DNA of 64,000 nt. Origin: Saccharothrix sp. NRRL B-16314. GTDB lineage: Bacteria; Actinomycetota; Actinomycetes; Mycobacteriales; Pseudonocardiaceae. Below the pieces are notes generated by a model. That model was not told the origin of the DNA. It did no database searches and worked only from the letters and a program-made list of their open reading frames with translations. Location: positions 186,001 through 250,000 of the forward strand of contig NZ_JNXC01000008.1 in the NCBI RefSeq assembly GCF_000716595.1, given 5' to 3'. Position numbers and translations under genes: made by a program. Positions 43,814 through 52,972 of this stretch are shown here, one piece after another. The stretch's first letter is position 1. Each line of letters starts with the position of its first letter.

Positions 43814-44809
43814 ATGGACCGCAGCCGGCCGGACGAAGAGACGATCACGGCGGCGGTGGCCCTGGCCTGCCGCGCGCCCTCGGTGCACAACACCCAACCG
43901 TGGCGTTGGCGGGTCGGCGACCGCAGCGTGCACCTGTACGCGGACCCGTCCCGCCAGTTGCCGGCCACCGACCCGCTCGGCGCGGACCTGCTGCTCAGCT
44001 GCGGCGCCGCGCTGCACCACCTGCGCGTGGCGCTGGCGGCGCTCGGGTGGCGCGCGGTGGTCCACCGGCTGCCCAACCCGGCGGAGCCCGAGCACCTCGC
44101 GGCGGTGGAGTTCGCGCGACGGGAGCCGACCGACGCCGACGTGGCGATGGCCACCGCGATCCCGCACCGCCGCACCGACCGCCGTCGCTTCTCGTCCTGG
44201 GAGCTGCCCCGGCCGGTGCTGGACCGGCTGGCCGAGCGCGCCGTTGAGGAAGGCGCCATCGCCCACGAGGTGACCGGCACCCGTGACCTCTTCGACATCG
44301 CCTCCGCGATCCGCGCCGCCGCGGCCGTCCAGGACGCCGACCCCGTCTACCGGGCCGAGGTCCGATGGTGGAGCGGCGGCCACGCGGCCGTCGACGGCGT
44401 GCCCGCCGCCAACGCGCCGTCCGGCGCACCCCGGCACGGCGACGTCCGACTCCGCGAGTTCCCCGGCGGAGTGCTCCTCGACGAGCAGGCCGACGAGTCG
44501 GCGGACGACGGCGCGTCGCTGCTGCTCCTGGCCACGTCCTCGGACGACCGGCTGTCGGTCCTGCGCGCCGGCGAAGCCATGAGCGCCGTGCTGCTGGAGG
44601 CGACCGCGGCCGGCCTGGCGACGTCACCGCTCAGCCAGCCGCTGGAGGTCGCCGAGACCAGGGACCGGCTGCGAGTCGAGGTGCTGGACGGCATCTCCTG
44701 CCCGCAGATCCTGCTGCGCGTCGGCTGGGCCGCGTTCAACGCCGACCCGCTGCCGCCCACGCCCCGCCGGCCTCTCACCGAGCTCATCGACCAGTGGGAA
44801 ACGGCATGA
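43814..44809 (+). CDS. Acg-type nitroreductase-fold protein (Rv2032-like)
   Basis: 331 residues, ATG with GGAGGTG upstream. CRAPSVHNTQPWRW (~18-31) and IPHRRTDRRRFSSW (~117-130) are the signatures of the Acg family. These are split-nitroreductase folds that bind FMN, but mycobacterial Acg lacks normal reductase activity and is part of the DosR dormancy regulon. The paired-domain length and the final ILLRVGWA region fit. The DosR-like box upstream supports co-regulation by low oxygen or NO. Confidence 0.82.
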   Translation: MDRSRPDEETITAAVALACRAPSVHNTQPWRWRVGDRSVHLYADPSRQLPATDPLGADLLLSCGAALHHLRVALAALGWRAVVHRLPNPAEPEHLAAVEFARREPTDADVAMATAIPHRRTDRRRFSSWELPRPVLDRLAERAVEEGAIAHEVTGTRDLFDIASAIRAAAAVQDADPVYRAEVRWWSGGHAAVDGVPAANAPSGAPRHGDVRLREFPGGVLLDEQADESADDGASLLLLATSSDDRLSVLRAGEAMSAVLLEATAAGLATSPLSQPLEVAETRDRLRVEVLDGISCPQILLRVGWAAFNADPLPPTPRRPLTELIDQWETA

Positions 44810-44943
44810 AGCTTCGCCGGCCCTTCCACCGAGCGGCGACGGTCCTCCGCCCGCTTCGTGGTGGGGGCGCGTGCTCGCACCGCCCGTCGGGCCGCACCGC
44901 TGTGCGAGGTCGACTGCGACCAGGTCTTCTGCCCTTCTCATCG

Positions 44944-44957
44944 AGGACCTTCGGCTG
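44944..44957 (+). promoter_or_regulatory. Single DosR-like half-consensus box
   Basis: AGGACCTTCGGCTG matches a GGGACCTTCGGCCC-type box at 11 of 14 positions. It lies 52 bp upstream of the SHOCT gene start, the same spacing class as the boxes at 46079 and 46859. Confidence 0.4.
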
Positions 44958-45008
44958 CATCGCGGGTGGTGGGCGAATGAGCTACTGGGGATGAGGAAAG
45001 GAGCGGTC

Positions 45009-45233
45009 ATGCACTGGTACAACGGGTTCGGCGTCGGCTACGGCACCGTGATGATGACTGTGATCGGGCTGTTGTTGCTGCTGGGTGCCGCGATCACGAT
45101 CGCCGCGCTGGCGATGCGCCGCACGCCGGACGACCAGGGTTCCGCCGAGCGCATCCTGGAAGCGCGGCTGGCCAGGGGCCAGATCGACGCGGACGAGTTC
45201 CGGCGGGTGCGCGACCTCTTGCGGACCCGGTGA
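45009..45233 (+). CDS. Small SHOCT-domain membrane protein
   Basis: 74 residues, SD AAAGGAG. One transmembrane helix (~12-36, VMMTVIGLLLLLGAAITIAA) precedes a C-terminal SHOCT motif: AERILEARLARGQIDADEFR. SHOCT is a short oligomerisation or targeting element common in stress loci. Its neighbours are dormancy-type genes. Function unknown beyond this. Confidence 0.8.
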   Translation: MHWYNGFGVGYGTVMMTVIGLLLLLGAAITIAALAMRRTPDDQGSAERILEARLARGQIDADEFRRVRDLLRTR

Positions 45234-45308
45234 GCGAAGACCGACCTCCCGGTCGAGGTGATCCGTCGCGACTGCGGATCGCGCGGCCGACGTTCCGGAG
45301 GAGGACCG

Positions 45309-45578
45309 ATGAGAGAGACCAAGCAGTGGCGCGTCGACATCACCATCGACGAGCACGACGACAAGACCAGGGCGAAGGCCCGCCTGCGCACGCGCGACGA
45401 CACGCACCTGGTCGGTGTGGGCACAGCGAGGCTGAACCCCGCTGACACCGACATTCCCGAGATCGGCGACGAGCTCGCCACCGCGAGGGCGCTGTCCGAC
45501 CTCGCGCACCGACTCCTCGACGCCGCGACAGCCGACATCGAGGCCGTCACCCACCAGCCGACGCACCTGCCCAGGTGA
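45309..45578 (+). CDS. DUF1876 dormancy protein (Rv1738-like)
   Basis: 89 residues; [60 protein letters not shown] and [12 protein letters not shown] match the mycobacterial DosR-regulon protein Rv1738 almost segment by segment. That protein is a dimer structurally related to ribosome hibernation factors. A role in slowing translation during dormancy is therefore likely. Confidence 0.88.
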   Translation: MRETKQWRVDITIDEHDDKTRAKARLRTRDDTHLVGVGTARLNPADTDIPEIGDELATARALSDLAHRLLDAATADIEAVTHQPTHLPR

Positions 45579-45597
45579 CCGGGCACGAAGATCCGCT

Positions 45598-45741
45598 ATG
45601 ACCGAGCAACCGGAAGCCCGGAAGACCACGCGCCGGCGCGGGCAAGCGCTCGCCGAGAAGGTCGAGGACCTGCTCCACGAGGGCGATGCCCGACGTCTCG
45701 TCATCAAGGACGACGGCCACACCGTGATGGAGATCCCGTGA
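45598..45741 (+). pseudogene. DUF4342-like gene cut short by a frame break
   Basis: ATG 45598 gives 47 codons: TRRRGQALAEKVEDLLHEGD, then ARRLVIKDDGHTVMEIP and TGA. DUF4342 proteins continue after EIP with a hydrophobic V-T-A-G-V segment. That segment, VTAGVAAAVVSHR, is present in the next frame, starting where one G would restore it (IPVTAG). The message is thus probably truncated by a one-base loss, after which no family sequence remains. A functional short form is possible. Overlooked easily because of its size. Confidence 0.5.
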
Positions 45742-45805
45742 CGGCAGGCGTCGCCGCCGCCGTCGTGAGCCACCGAAGCCCTGATCGTTCGACGTGGACG
45801 AGACG

Positions 45806-46123
45806 ATGACGAGCACATCGATCCGACCGTCCGTCACGGCGGGACCACGTGTCGGCTACCTGGTCGGCGCGGTGGTCGACGTGGTGCTGCTGATCCTGGT
45901 CAACGCGTCCCCTGGATGGCCTGCCGTCCCGTTCCTCACCGACGACGCTGTCGAGGTGGTGGTGTGGGTCAATGTCGGCCTGGGCCTCGGCGTCGTCGTC
46001 AACACGCTCTGCGCGCTGTTCCCCCGACGACCCGTGACGACGGTCCACCGGGACGCTGCCGGAGTCCTCCGTCGATCAGGGACCTTCGCCCGCGTCGCAC
46101 AGCGCCCGTCGACGCGACGCTGA
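45806..46123 (+). CDS. Small integral membrane protein of unknown function
   Basis: 105 residues from ATG 45806 (GTG 45794 possible). Two to three hydrophobic helices: VGYLVGAVVDVVLLILVNAS and VVVWVNVGLGLGVVVNTLCA. The final ~15 codons run over the DosR-like box at 46079, so the end may be partly regulatory sequence. No family recognised; found among dormancy genes. Confidence 0.6.
   Translation: MTSTSIRPSVTAGPRVGYLVGAVVDVVLLILVNASPGWPAVPFLTDDAVEVVVWVNVGLGLGVVVNTLCALFPRRPVTTVHRDAAGVLRRSGTFARVAQRPSTRR
46079..46091 (+). promoter_or_regulatory. DosR-like box upstream of the DoxX gene
   Basis: GGGACCTTCGCCC is one base short of a full GGGACCTTCGGCCC-type box. It is 62 bp before the DoxX start and lies in the 3' end of the preceding gene. 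Confidence 0.45.
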
Positions 46124-46153
46124 TCTCGAGACGAGCACAAGAGGAGAGCAGCC

Positions 46154-46756
46154 ATGACAACGTTCAGCCAGTCCGGTGCCAAGGCAGGCGCCACGACAGG
46201 GGCGACAGCCCTTGCGACCGCCACGACCGCGGTCCGCGCAGACGCCAGAGCCGTCGTTCTCGCGGTCCTGCGGGTCACGATGGGGTTCGTGTTCCTGTGG
46301 GCGTTCCTCGACAAGCTGTTCGGCTTGGGCTACGCCACCAAGTCGGCCAACGCGTGGGTCAACGGCGGTTCGCCCACCAAGGGGTTCCTCAGCCGGGTCG
46401 CGGTCGGCCCGTTCGAGTCCACCTTCCACGCCATCGCCGGCACCTGGTGGGCCGACTGGCTCTTCATGCTCGGCCTGCTCGCGATCGGCATCGCCGTCAT
46501 CGCCGGGATCGGCCTGCGCATCGCCGCCATCGCCGGCAGCCTCATGATGCTGCTCATGTGGGCCGCCGAGTGGCCGCCGGCCCGGTTCACCTCGACGGGC
46601 GAGCCGAGCATGTCGACCAACCCGGTCATCGACTACCACATCGTCTACGCCGTGGCGCTGATCGCCATCGCCCTCGCCGGCGCGGGCGCGACCTGGGGCC
46701 TCGGCCGCTGGTGGGCGACCCTGCCGGTGGTCCGCGACCACACCTGGCTGCGGTGA
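46154..46756 (+). CDS. DoxX-family membrane protein
   Basis: 200 residues, SD AGAGGAGAG. Four helices: VVLAVLRVTMGFVFLWAFLD (~36), WADWLFMLGLLAIGIAVIAG, LRIAAIAGSLMMLLMWAAEW and IVYAVALIAIALAGAGATWG. FLWAFLDKLFGLGY and NPVIDYHIVYA are DoxX/thiosulfate-quinone-oxidoreductase-subunit-like. In mycobacteria DoxX proteins take part in membrane redox-stress complexes. Followed by a strong hairpin terminator. Confidence 0.8.
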   Translation: MTTFSQSGAKAGATTGATALATATTAVRADARAVVLAVLRVTMGFVFLWAFLDKLFGLGYATKSANAWVNGGSPTKGFLSRVAVGPFESTFHAIAGTWWADWLFMLGLLAIGIAVIAGIGLRIAAIAGSLMMLLMWAAEWPPARFTSTGEPSMSTNPVIDYHIVYAVALIAIALAGAGATWGLGRWWATLPVVRDHTWLR

Positions 46757-46764
46757 CGTCCTCC

Positions 46765-46796
46765 GAGCGGGCGGGCCCGGACGGGTCCGCCCGCTC
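46765..46796 (+). terminator. Hairpin terminator after DoxX
   Basis: GAGCGGGCGGGCCC (46765-46778) pairs with GGGTCCGCCCGCTC (46783-46796) over 14 bp with one G-T wobble and a 4-nt GGAC loop, starting 9 bp after the DoxX stop. Confidence 0.65.
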
Positions 46797-46858
46797 CGAC
46801 GCGTCCGCGTGGCGCGATGAAGACATCCCTGATCGCCGCCGGAAGTCCCGTCTCCACG

Positions 46859-46872
46859 GTTCCCTTCGGCTC
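46859..46872 (+). promoter_or_regulatory. Weak DosR-like box
   Basis: GTTCCCTTCGGCTC matches the GGGACCTTCGGCCC-type box at 10 of 14 positions, 50 bp before the 46922 start. Weak alone; the regular distance supports it. Confidence 0.25.
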
Positions 46873-46921
46873 TGCCACCCATCCCGCGGCCCGACCAGGA
46901 TCGAAGGCGGAGGTGCCACCC

Positions 46922-47659
46922 ATGACGAGCACGATTCACGCCGGTCCCATCACCGCGGACCACATCGCACACCTGCCCGCGCCGGCACAGCGCTACCTGA
47001 CGTTCACGTGTGTGCCGGGACGCCCGGCCGACGTGTCCTTCCACGCCACCGCGCACGGGTTCTTCCGCACGCGCCCGAACCAGCGGTGGATCGCCTGCAC
47101 CAGCGAGCAGCACAACGACGCCACCGACCTGACCCGGGACTTCCGCCTGCGACTCAGGCTCGCGCACCTCATCCCGGTGCGGGCGCGGGACCTCTACGAG
47201 GAGGGCCACGGTCGGATGCACGCCACCGCCCTCGGCCTGTTCACGGTCGCCGATGGCCAGGGCCGCGAGTTCGACCTCGGCGAGCTGGTCACGTTCCTCA
47301 ACGACGCCGTCCTGCTGGCACCGTCGATGCTGCTGTGCCTTCCCGTCGAGTGGACCGCCATCGACGAGCACACCTTCGGCCTGACCCTGACCGACCACGG
47401 CAACACGGTCACCGCGCAGGTCACCGTGGACGACCGCGGCGCACCACGCGTGTTCACCACGGAGGACCGCTGGGCAGTCCTGCCCGAGGGCCCGCGCAGG
47501 ACCCGCTGGTCCACCCCGGTCGACGGCTGGTGCCTGGTCGCGGGCCGCATGCGCCCCCGGCGCGGCACCGCGGTCTGGCACCTGCCCGACGGCCCCTTCG
47601 CCTACGCCCAGTTCGACTACACGAATGCGGACATCACCTACGCCACAGCGTCTGGTTGA
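46922..47659 (+). CDS. DUF6544 (DUF6920)-like protein
   Basis: 245 residues; ATG 46922 follows GGAGGTG, and an earlier in-frame ATG at 46817 lacks a ribosome site. Features: HLPAPAQRYLTFTCVPGRPA, RTRPNQRWIACTSEQHN, the central ELVTFLNDAVLLAPSMLLCL and DYTNADITY at the end. This is the pattern of DUF6544-type proteins, whose function is unknown. Its place in the dormancy island and the weak box upstream suggest stress expression. Confidence 0.6.
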   Translation: MTSTIHAGPITADHIAHLPAPAQRYLTFTCVPGRPADVSFHATAHGFFRTRPNQRWIACTSEQHNDATDLTRDFRLRLRLAHLIPVRARDLYEEGHGRMHATALGLFTVADGQGREFDLGELVTFLNDAVLLAPSMLLCLPVEWTAIDEHTFGLTLTDHGNTVTAQVTVDDRGAPRVFTTEDRWAVLPEGPRRTRWSTPVDGWCLVAGRMRPRRGTAVWHLPDGPFAYAQFDYTNADITYATASG

Positions 47660-48183
47660 CGAGCACCCACCGGTCGGGACGGGCGAGGGTCAGGGTGTAC
47701 GCGGTCGCGCGGCGAATCCAAGTCGGTGGACACCCCGACACGACCTGGTGACCTGCACGACCGGGTGGGGCACCTCCGACTCGTGGCGCGGATCGTTCGG
47801 GCCCAAGCCGTAGCGCGGTCGACTCGCCGTCCAGCAGAGGGCCCGGGGAACCCCCGACGTAGAACGACATCGCCACCCCGACCCCGGTGAAGCGCAGGCG
47901 CCGCAGGCGCTTCATGGGGCAACGAATGCGCTGCCCGGTGACGTCGACCTGCTGTGGTCGGCGCGCCGACGCACGCGAGCGGCTCGATGCGCTCGCGCCC
48001 GTCGACCGTGCCGTCGGCGTCATCGCGTTCGACACCAAGGCGGAGGTGGGGTGGCTGTCGGGCTCGGCCGCAAGGTGACTCGCATGGAGCCGCACCGTTC
48101 TGCGCGATCCGGGCAACGCCATGTCGTTCCCATGCGTCCATAACCAGTGGGGCACAAGCCTTTCCACTGATGGGGGATTGCGC
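47660..48183. other. Gene-poor region before the subtilisin gene
   Basis: About 520 bp. A minus frame (47634-47914) ends in a plausible-looking YTLTLARPDRWVLVNQTLW, which could be the tail of a decayed SnoaL/NTF2-like gene, but the rest is not protein-like. A plus frame (47887-48078) has mixed codon use. I call neither. The subtilisin leader ends with TGGGGGAT as a weak ribosome site. Confidence 0.4.
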
Positions 48184-51100
48184 ATGAAACGACGAGTACG
48201 GCTGCTCGCGGGCGTGGCGGCTCTGGCCGCCGCGATGGCGACAGCGCCACTGGGAGCGGGCAGCGCGGCGGCGGTCCGGTTACCGCAGGGCACGACGCAG
48301 GGAGGTGCGACGGCGACCGACGGGCAATGGGTCACCTTGGTCAGCGGCCACCGCGTGTTCGTGACGCGCGACGCGCAGGGCCGTTGGTCGGTGCTCACCG
48401 AGCCCGAGGCGGACGGCAGGCCCGCCGCGTTCATCCAGTACGCCAAGCGCAACGGCACCGAGACCGACCTCTACGTGGTGCCGCAGGTGGCGGCGCCGCT
48501 GGTGCAGTCCGGGACGCTGGACGAGGAGCTGTTCAACGTCTCCGGGCTGGTCCGGCAGCGCTACGACGACGCGCACAGCAACACGATGCCGCTGCTGGTC
48601 GAGTACGCCGACATGACCGCAGCCGCCGCGCCGGAAGGTGCCGAGGTCGAACGGGAGTTACCCGACCTGCGCTTGACGGCCCTCGCGGAGCGCAAGACCG
48701 ACGCCCGCCGGTTCTGGTCGGCCGTCACCGGCGGTCAACCGGGTGTGGCCCAACTGGCGGGTGGCCCCCGCCGGATCTGGCTGAACGCGCGCATCCAGGC
48801 GTCGCTGGACGTCAGCGTCCCGCAGGTCGGCGCGCCCGCCGCGTGGGCCGACGGCCTGACCGGCGAGAACGTCACGGTGGCCGTGCTGGACACCGGCTAC
48901 GACAGCACGCACCCCGACTTGGCGGACAAGGTCGCGGTCAGCCAGGACTTCAGCGGCACGGGCAGCACGCGGGACGGCAACGGGCACGGCACGCACGTCG
49001 CCTCCACCATCGCGGGCTCCGGCGCGGCGTCGGGCGGCAAGTACAAGGGCGTCGCGCCGGGCGCCAAGCTGGCCATCGGCAAGGTGCTCGACGACACCGG
49101 GTCGGGCCGGATGGACGACGTCATCGCCGGCATGAGGTGGGCGGCGGCCGAAGCCGGGGCCAAGGTGGTGAACCTGAGCCTCGGCTCGGGCCCCACCGAC
49201 GGCACCGACCCGGCGTCGCAGGCGATCAACGCCCTGAGCGCCCAGTACGGCACGTTGTTCGTGGTGGCGGCCGGGAACTCGGGCCGTGACGAGTCGGTCT
49301 CCAGCCCGGCGGCGGCCGACGCGGCGCTCGCGGTCGGCAGCGTCACCAAGTCCGGCGCGCTGTCGGACTTCTCCAGTCGCGGTCCGCGGCTGACCGACGC
49401 CGCGGTCAAGCCGGAGATCGCCGCGCCGGGCTCGGACATCGTCGCGGCCAAGGCCGCCGACGCGCAGATCGGCGAGCCGGTGGGCGAGCACTACACCAAG
49501 CTGTCGGGCACGTCGATGGCCACGCCGCACACCGCGGGCGCGGCGGCGATCCTGGCCCAGCAGCACCCCGACTGGACCGGTGACCGCCTCAAGGCGGCGC
49601 TGGTCGGCACGGCGGCGCCGGTGGCGGAAGCGGGCGTGTACGCGGTCGGCGGCGGTCTGGTCGACCTGGCCAGGGCGACCACGCAGGACGTCCAGGTCGC
49701 GCCGGGCACGGTCAACTCCTACCTGAAGTGGCCCGCTTCCCAGCCGGAAGCGCGTGCGGTGACCTACACCAACCCCACCGCCGCGCCGATCACCCTGGCG
49801 TTGGGCGTCACGCTGGCCGACGCGCAGGGGCAGGCTCCGCCGGCCGGGTTGGCCGTGCTGTCCGCGTCCTCGGTGACGATCCCGGCCGGGGGCAAGGCGG
49901 ACGTCACGCTGACGATGACGCCGCGGTCGGGCAAGCCCGGCGTGTACGGCGGCGTGCTCACCGCGACCTCCGCGGACGGCGCGATCCGGCTGCGCACCCC
50001 GGTCGGCGTCCACGACGAGCCGGAGAGGCACGACCTGACCGTGTCGGTGAAGAACCGCGACGGCGCCGCACCCGGACCCCGGGACAACTCCATCGTGCTG
50101 GTGGTCGACGTCGACAACGGTGAGACGTGGTTCGGTTCACCCGGGCAGACGCTGCGGGTGCCCGCGGGCAGGTACGCGGTGGTCGGCGCCGCGAGCACGC
50201 CCAGGCCGGGCGCGCTGCCCCTGGAGAGCACCTTCGTCGACCCCGACGTGCCGGTCTCGCGCACCACGACGGTGAACTTCGACCTGCGCAAGGGCAAGCG
50301 GGTCTCGCACACCACCGACCAACCCGCGGCGCGCGGCGGCGTGTGGAACTCCCAGTTCCGCTTCTCGATCACCAACCGCCCCGAGTACCCGACGGGCTTC
50401 GCCTACATGGCCGACCCCCGGTTCACCGAGCTGTACGCGCAGTCGGCAGAACGGCGGCTCGTGCCCTGGTTCGGCTACGCGGACAACCTCCGACTGGAGG
50501 AACCCGAGCTGGAGGTGTTCGCCGAGGAACCGCAGCGGTTCGAGCTCCCCGCCGGCTGGCTGCGCGGATCGCCGACACCGAGCGGCAGCCAGCGGCTGGC
50601 GACCGTCCACGGTGGGCAGGGCACGCCCGAGGACTTGGCGGGCGTCGACGCCAAGGACAAGCTAGTGGTGCTGGAGCTGCCCGGTGAGCTGAGCTACGAC
50701 GAGGTCTACGCGCGCATCCGGGCGGTCAAGGACGCGGGCGGCAAGGCGGTGGCGGTCGGCGTGCTGGAAGAGGCGGTGGCGGCTAACCGGCTGGCCGAGG
50801 ACTTCCCGGCCGTGCTGCCGACGCTGCGGCTGTACGCCGAGCCGGGCCGGAGGTACGCCGACCTGGTCAAGGCCGGCGGGGTGACGACGAGCATCACCGC
50901 CCGGTCCAGCAGCGCCTACCGCTACGAACTGGCCTACCCGTCATCGGGACAGCTGCCCGCGAACCTGACCACGGTGGCCAAGACCGCTGACCTCGCCGCG
51001 GTGCACATGGTCTACCACGGCGGCACCGAGCAGGAACCGCCGATCACCACCGCCTCGGTGGAAGGGCTGACCGGCGAGATCAGCACCCAGTGGGGTCTGC

Positions 51101-51921
51101 CCGGTGTTCCGCACGCCGAACGCGTCGAGCACTTCACGCCGGGCAAGTGGCGCATCGGGGTGGGCGGCTGGTGGGCCGCGGCGGGCACCGGCTACGAGCG
51201 GGCCGCCCTGGAGGCCGGGAAGTCCTACCGGATGCAGTGGAACGCGGCGGTGGCCGCGCCGGGGTTCGCCGGCACGACCTCCAACGAGTTCGGCGAGAAC
51301 CACCCGTGGGCCTGGCGCGTCGGCGACCTGCTGGACATCACGGTGCCGTTCTTCGCCGACGCCGCCGGGCACGCCAAGGCGGCGCAGCCGTTCGGCTACG
51401 ACAAGGGCTCGACCGCGCTGTACCGGGACGGCGTCGTCGTCGGCACGCAGGACCAGCCGGGACGCGGTGTGTTCGTCGCCTCCCGTGACGAGGGCACCTA
51501 CCGGTTGACCGCCGACGTCAGCCGCGAGGGCCAGCCGTGGTGGACGTTGTCGACGAAGGTCAGCGGCAGCTGGACGTTCCGCTCCGGGTTCCGCCAGGGA
51601 CCGGGTGGGGCGCTCCCCCTGCTCTCGGTGGGCTTCGCACCCCCCGTCGACCTGCACAACGTCGCGCCGGGCGGCCGGTTCTCCTTCCCGGTCACGGTGA
51701 ACAGGCAGGACAAGGCGCCCGACACGACGTCGCTGGAGCTGGAGGTCTCCTTCGACGACGGCGTCACCTGGACGCCCGTTCCGGTCAGCCGTGACGGCAC
51801 GCGGTGGACGGCCACCGTCACCAACCCGGCCGGCGCGTTCGCGTCGTTGCGCGCCAAGGCGGCGGACACGGACGGCAACACCGTGGACCAGACCGTGATC
51901 CGCGCGTACCGGGTCGGCTGA
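48184..51921 (+). CDS. Large secreted subtilisin-family (S8) serine protease
   Basis: 1245 residues. Signal peptide MKRRVRLLAGVAALAAAMAT ends near AAA-VRL, followed by a propeptide (~30-210). Catalytic Asp is in VLDTGYDSTHPDL (~236), His in GNGHGTHVAST (~268), oxyanion Asn in AAGNSG and Ser in LSGTSMATPHTAG (~443). The ~800 residues after the protease core hold beta-rich domains, including a PA-like segment (~815-890) and a C-terminal GVTWTPVPV-type repeat. This length matches extracellular actinomycete S8 proteases of ~1100-1250 residues. Monocistronic, with a hairpin terminator. Confidence 0.9.
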   Translation: MKRRVRLLAGVAALAAAMATAPLGAGSAAAVRLPQGTTQGGATATDGQWVTLVSGHRVFVTRDAQGRWSVLTEPEADGRPAAFIQYAKRNGTETDLYVVPQVAAPLVQSGTLDEELFNVSGLVRQRYDDAHSNTMPLLVEYADMTAAAAPEGAEVERELPDLRLTALAERKTDARRFWSAVTGGQPGVAQLAGGPRRIWLNARIQASLDVSVPQVGAPAAWADGLTGENVTVAVLDTGYDSTHPDLADKVAVSQDFSGTGSTRDGNGHGTHVASTIAGSGAASGGKYKGVAPGAKLAIGKVLDDTGSGRMDDVIAGMRWAAAEAGAKVVNLSLGSGPTDGTDPASQAINALSAQYGTLFVVAAGNSGRDESVSSPAAADAALAVGSVTKSGALSDFSSRGPRLTDAAVKPEIAAPGSDIVAAKAADAQIGEPVGEHYTKLSGTSMATPHTAGAAAILAQQHPDWTGDRLKAALVGTAAPVAEAGVYAVGGGLVDLARATTQDVQVAPGTVNSYLKWPASQPEARAVTYTNPTAAPITLALGVTLADAQGQAPPAGLAVLSASSVTIPAGGKADVTLTMTPRSGKPGVYGGVLTATSADGAIRLRTPVGVHDEPERHDLTVSVKNRDGAAPGPRDNSIVLVVDVDNGETWFGSPGQTLRVPAGRYAVVGAASTPRPGALPLESTFVDPDVPVSRTTTVNFDLRKGKRVSHTTDQPAARGGVWNSQFRFSITNRPEYPTGFAYMADPRFTELYAQSAERRLVPWFGYADNLRLEEPELEVFAEEPQRFELPAGWLRGSPTPSGSQRLATVHGGQGTPEDLAGVDAKDKLVVLELPGELSYDEVYARIRAVKDAGGKAVAVGVLEEAVAANRLAEDFPAVLPTLRLYAEPGRRYADLVKAGGVTTSITARSSSAYRYELAYPSSGQLPANLTTVAKTADLAAVHMVYHGGTEQEPPITTASVEGLTGEISTQWGLPGVPHAERVEHFTPGKWRIGVGGWWAAAGTGYERAALEAGKSYRMQWNAAVAAPGFAGTTSNEFGENHPWAWRVGDLLDITVPFFADAAGHAKAAQPFGYDKGSTALYRDGVVVGTQDQPGRGVFVASRDEGTYRLTADVSREGQPWWTLSTKVSGSWTFRSGFRQGPGGALPLLSVGFAPPVDLHNVAPGGRFSFPVTVNRQDKAPDTTSLELEVSFDDGVTWTPVPVSRDGTRWTATVTNPAGAFASLRAKAADTDGNTVDQTVIRAYRVG

Positions 51922-51938
51922 CCGGCGGTCCGAGCGCG

Positions 51939-51971
51939 AGGCGGGTTGTCCGGGCACGTCCCGGGCAACCC
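51939..51971 (+). terminator. Hairpin terminator after the S8 protease gene
   Basis: GCGGGTTGTCCGGG (51939-51952) pairs with CCCGGGCAACCCGC (51958-51971), 14 bp with one G-T wobble and a CACGT loop, 17 bp after the stop. Confidence 0.65.
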
Positions 51972-52127
51972 GCCGCTGCACCACCTCCCCCGTACGCGGT
52001 GCCGATGCGCTACGAGGAGGTCGCCGACCCGGAGCACGAGTTCCGCACGCACGCCGGACGGCTCGCACACGTGCTGCCCGTCGGCCGATGGTTCGACCTC
52101 GCCGCCCCCGCCTCCGACCGCCGCCGC

Positions 52128-52925
52128 TCAGAGCGGATAAGGGCTGGTCGGCAGGCGCATGATCGGGTCGCAGCGTTCGCAGAGCACCCGGCCTGGACGC
52201 CTCCACAGAAGGCGTCCGCCGCATCCCTCGCACTCCAGGCTCGACTCGGTGAGGTGCGACGCGTTGTGGCACTCGGTGGGCCCCGACGAGGCGCGGTCGG
52301 CACCCGGCGGTCTTCCGGGGGTGTAGCGGGCGGAGTCGCCGGTCAGCGACTCGTAGAGTCCCAGGTCTTCCGGTGGGACCAGGTACACGGTCCGGCCGGT
52401 GGTCACGAGCGGCACCGCTCTGCCGGCGGGGACCAGAGCTGCCACGTGGTCCAGCTTCAAGCCGTGCCACGGCTTGAGCTTCGGGTGATCGCCACCGCAG
52501 TGGCGGCGATTGTTCGGGCACCTGTCGAAGTTGTGCACGGTGCACTTGGCGATGTCGACACGGCGCAGACCGGTGGCCACGGCCGACCCGCGGGGAGGCA
52601 GGTTGTCCCACGGGATGTGGTTGCAGCCCACCGAAGGCACCCGGTGGAACCACTTCGGCAAGCGCTCCGCCGCGGTGAACCACAGCGACAACCAGCCGGC
52701 CCGATGCGATCGAGCGGTGCGATCACTCGCCGTCGACACGGTGATGTGTGAGGGCTGGACCTCCACGCCGGTACGGGTGGGGCCGTGGATGGCGACGTCG
52801 ATGATGCCGCCGGTGTGGGTCGTGAACTCGGTGTCGCTGCGGTAGCCGGCGTCGTCACCGGCCCGGTGCCAGTACTCCTTCTGCCGCTTGTGCTCGTCGC
52901 TCGCCCGTGCGATCTCACTCGTCAA
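52128..52925 (-). CDS. CoiA-like nuclease-fold protein with C-terminal zinc ribbon
   Basis: 265 residues. The N-terminal part (HKRQKEYWHRAGDDAGYRSD, EFTTHTGGIIDVAIHGP, TGVEVQPSHI, RAGWLSLWF) follows the pattern of competence protein CoiA/restriction-type PD-(D/E)xK domains: E in the second helix region, D in IIDV and ExQ in VEVQ. The middle has Cys and His pairs (KCTVHNFDRCPNN) and the C-terminus a CxxCG...CxxC ribbon (CEGCGGRLLW, VLCERC). No competence or restriction partner is adjacent. It is divergent from the NACHT gene. Function (nuclease or not) is inferred. Confidence 0.6.
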   Translation of the reverse strand: MTSEIARASDEHKRQKEYWHRAGDDAGYRSDTEFTTHTGGIIDVAIHGPTRTGVEVQPSHITVSTASDRTARSHRAGWLSLWFTAAERLPKWFHRVPSVGCNHIPWDNLPPRGSAVATGLRRVDIAKCTVHNFDRCPNNRRHCGGDHPKLKPWHGLKLDHVAALVPAGRAVPLVTTGRTVYLVPPEDLGLYESLTGDSARYTPGRPPGADRASSGPTECHNASHLTESSLECEGCGGRLLWRRPGRVLCERCDPIMRLPTSPYPL

Positions 52926-52972
52926 GACGGCCCCGCATTCTCACGACCAGTAGGTGGTTGAGCGAAGAGGTG

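Noticed and set aside
47634..47914. Minus-strand frame ending in a SnoaL-like tail
   Set aside because: Overlaps the 3' end of the DUF6544-like gene and most of it is not protein-like; at best a relic.
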